A stretch of 5,769 nt of DNA from Methanobrevibacter sp. (GTDB lineage Archaea; Methanobacteriota; Methanobacteria; Methanobacteriales; Methanobacteriaceae): positions 1-5,769 of the forward strand of contig JAEEWY010000098.1 in the NCBI GenBank assembly GCA_016291275.1. Direction: 5' to 3'. Positions 5,349 through 5,769 of the stretch are shown here, one piece after another. Each line of letters begins with the position of its first letter. Position 1 is the first letter of the stretch. The notes under the pieces were generated by a model that was not told the DNA's origin, did no database searches, and saw only the letters and a list, made by a program, of their open reading frames with translations. The position numbers and the translations under genes are program-made.

Positions 5349-5769
5349 CTACATCATCTCAGGAGCACTTACTCCTAAAATGTCCAATGCATTTCTTAAG
5401 GTGATTCTAGCCTTTTCAACTAAAATCAATCTTGCATTTTCCACATCAGAACCGATTACCTGTTCTGCCTTGTAGAATCTATTGAATGCACCTGCTAAAT
5501 CCTGACAGTATTGAGCAATAGGATGCACTCTTTTTATATTTGCTGAATCTTCAATCAAGCTTGGGAATTTAGCAATCAATTTTACAAGCTCTTTCTCATT
5601 GTCATCCAATGACCAGTTATCTTCAGCTTGAATATTTGCTAAATCGATTCCTTTTTCTTCTTCAGCTTTTCTAAGTAATTTGCAAGCTCTTGCATGAGCG
5701 TATTGAATTGAAGCGCAACCTCTTTCAAAGCTTAAAGCCTCATCACATTTGAAAGTGATGTGTTTTTCA
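5349..5769 (-). CDS. argS: Arginyl-tRNA synthetase, C-terminal part only
   Basis: ArgS is a class I aminoacyl-tRNA synthetase that charges tRNA-Arg with arginine using ATP. Only the last 139 residues are in the window; the frame is open to the edge, so the start and catalytic core (HIGH-type motif) lie beyond 5769. The first visible residues, KHITFKCDEALSFE then SIQYAHARACKLLRKA, match the conserved junction where the catalytic domain passes into the anticodon-binding domain (family: PYVQYAHAR). The rest is a DALR-type helical anticodon-binding domain: RVHPIAQYCQDLAGAFNRFY, then VENARLILVEKARITLRNAL and the typical C-terminal ending DILGVSAPEMM. One oddity is CASIQYAHAR where many bacterial homologues have GPYVQYAHAR. 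It converges on the transporter gene and has its own hairpin terminator next to its TAG stop. Confidence 0.95.
   Translation of the reverse strand, partial: EKHITFKCDEALSFERGCASIQYAHARACKLLRKAEEEKGIDLANIQAEDNWSLDDNEKELVKLIAKFPSLIEDSANIKRVHPIAQYCQDLAGAFNRFYKAEQVIGSDVENARLILVEKARITLRNALDILGVSAPEMM

Overview
The window looks like chromosomal DNA from an AT-rich methanogenic archaeon of the Methanobacteriales, most likely Methanobrevibacter or a close relative. This rests on archaeal-type PurD and ArgF sequences, GGTGA/GGTGG ribosome binding sites 4 nt before start codons, a canonical archaeal TATA box (TTTATATA) before argF, very AT-rich spacers, and TPR proteins of a style common in these genomes. 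The species is an inference; no rRNA or other marker gene is present.

Layout. (1) 1-1144, plus strand: purD, lacking its N-terminus at the window edge. (2) 1145-1240: a spacer with three consecutive inverted repeats. (3) 1241-2227, plus strand: an unrecognised 328-residue protein with helical, TPR-like ends and a glutamate-rich linker, ending in a hairpin whose loop holds the stop codon. (4) 2228-2473: a regulatory spacer with two perfect palindromes, then a strong archaeal promoter. (5) 2474-3391, plus strand: argF, complete. (6) 3510-4496 and 4518-5174, plus strand: a likely two-gene operon of a six-repeat TPR protein and a six-helix YhhQ-family queuosine/archaeosine-precursor transporter. 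(7) 5175-5348: a convergent terminator zone with AT-rich tandem repeats and a long hairpin. (8) 5349-5769, minus strand: the C-terminal third or so of argS.

Functionally the recognised genes are housekeeping: purine synthesis (PurD), arginine synthesis (ArgF), arginine charging onto tRNA (ArgS) and probable salvage of a tRNA-modification precursor (YhhQ family). ArgF and ArgS are linked by arginine supply and use. The two TPR-like genes lie between the metabolic genes and have no function assignable from sequence. I see no mobile element, CRISPR array, RNA gene or defence system. The least-explained features are the paired palindromes upstream of argF, the glutamate-rich TPR-like protein, and the structured 3' ends of three genes.
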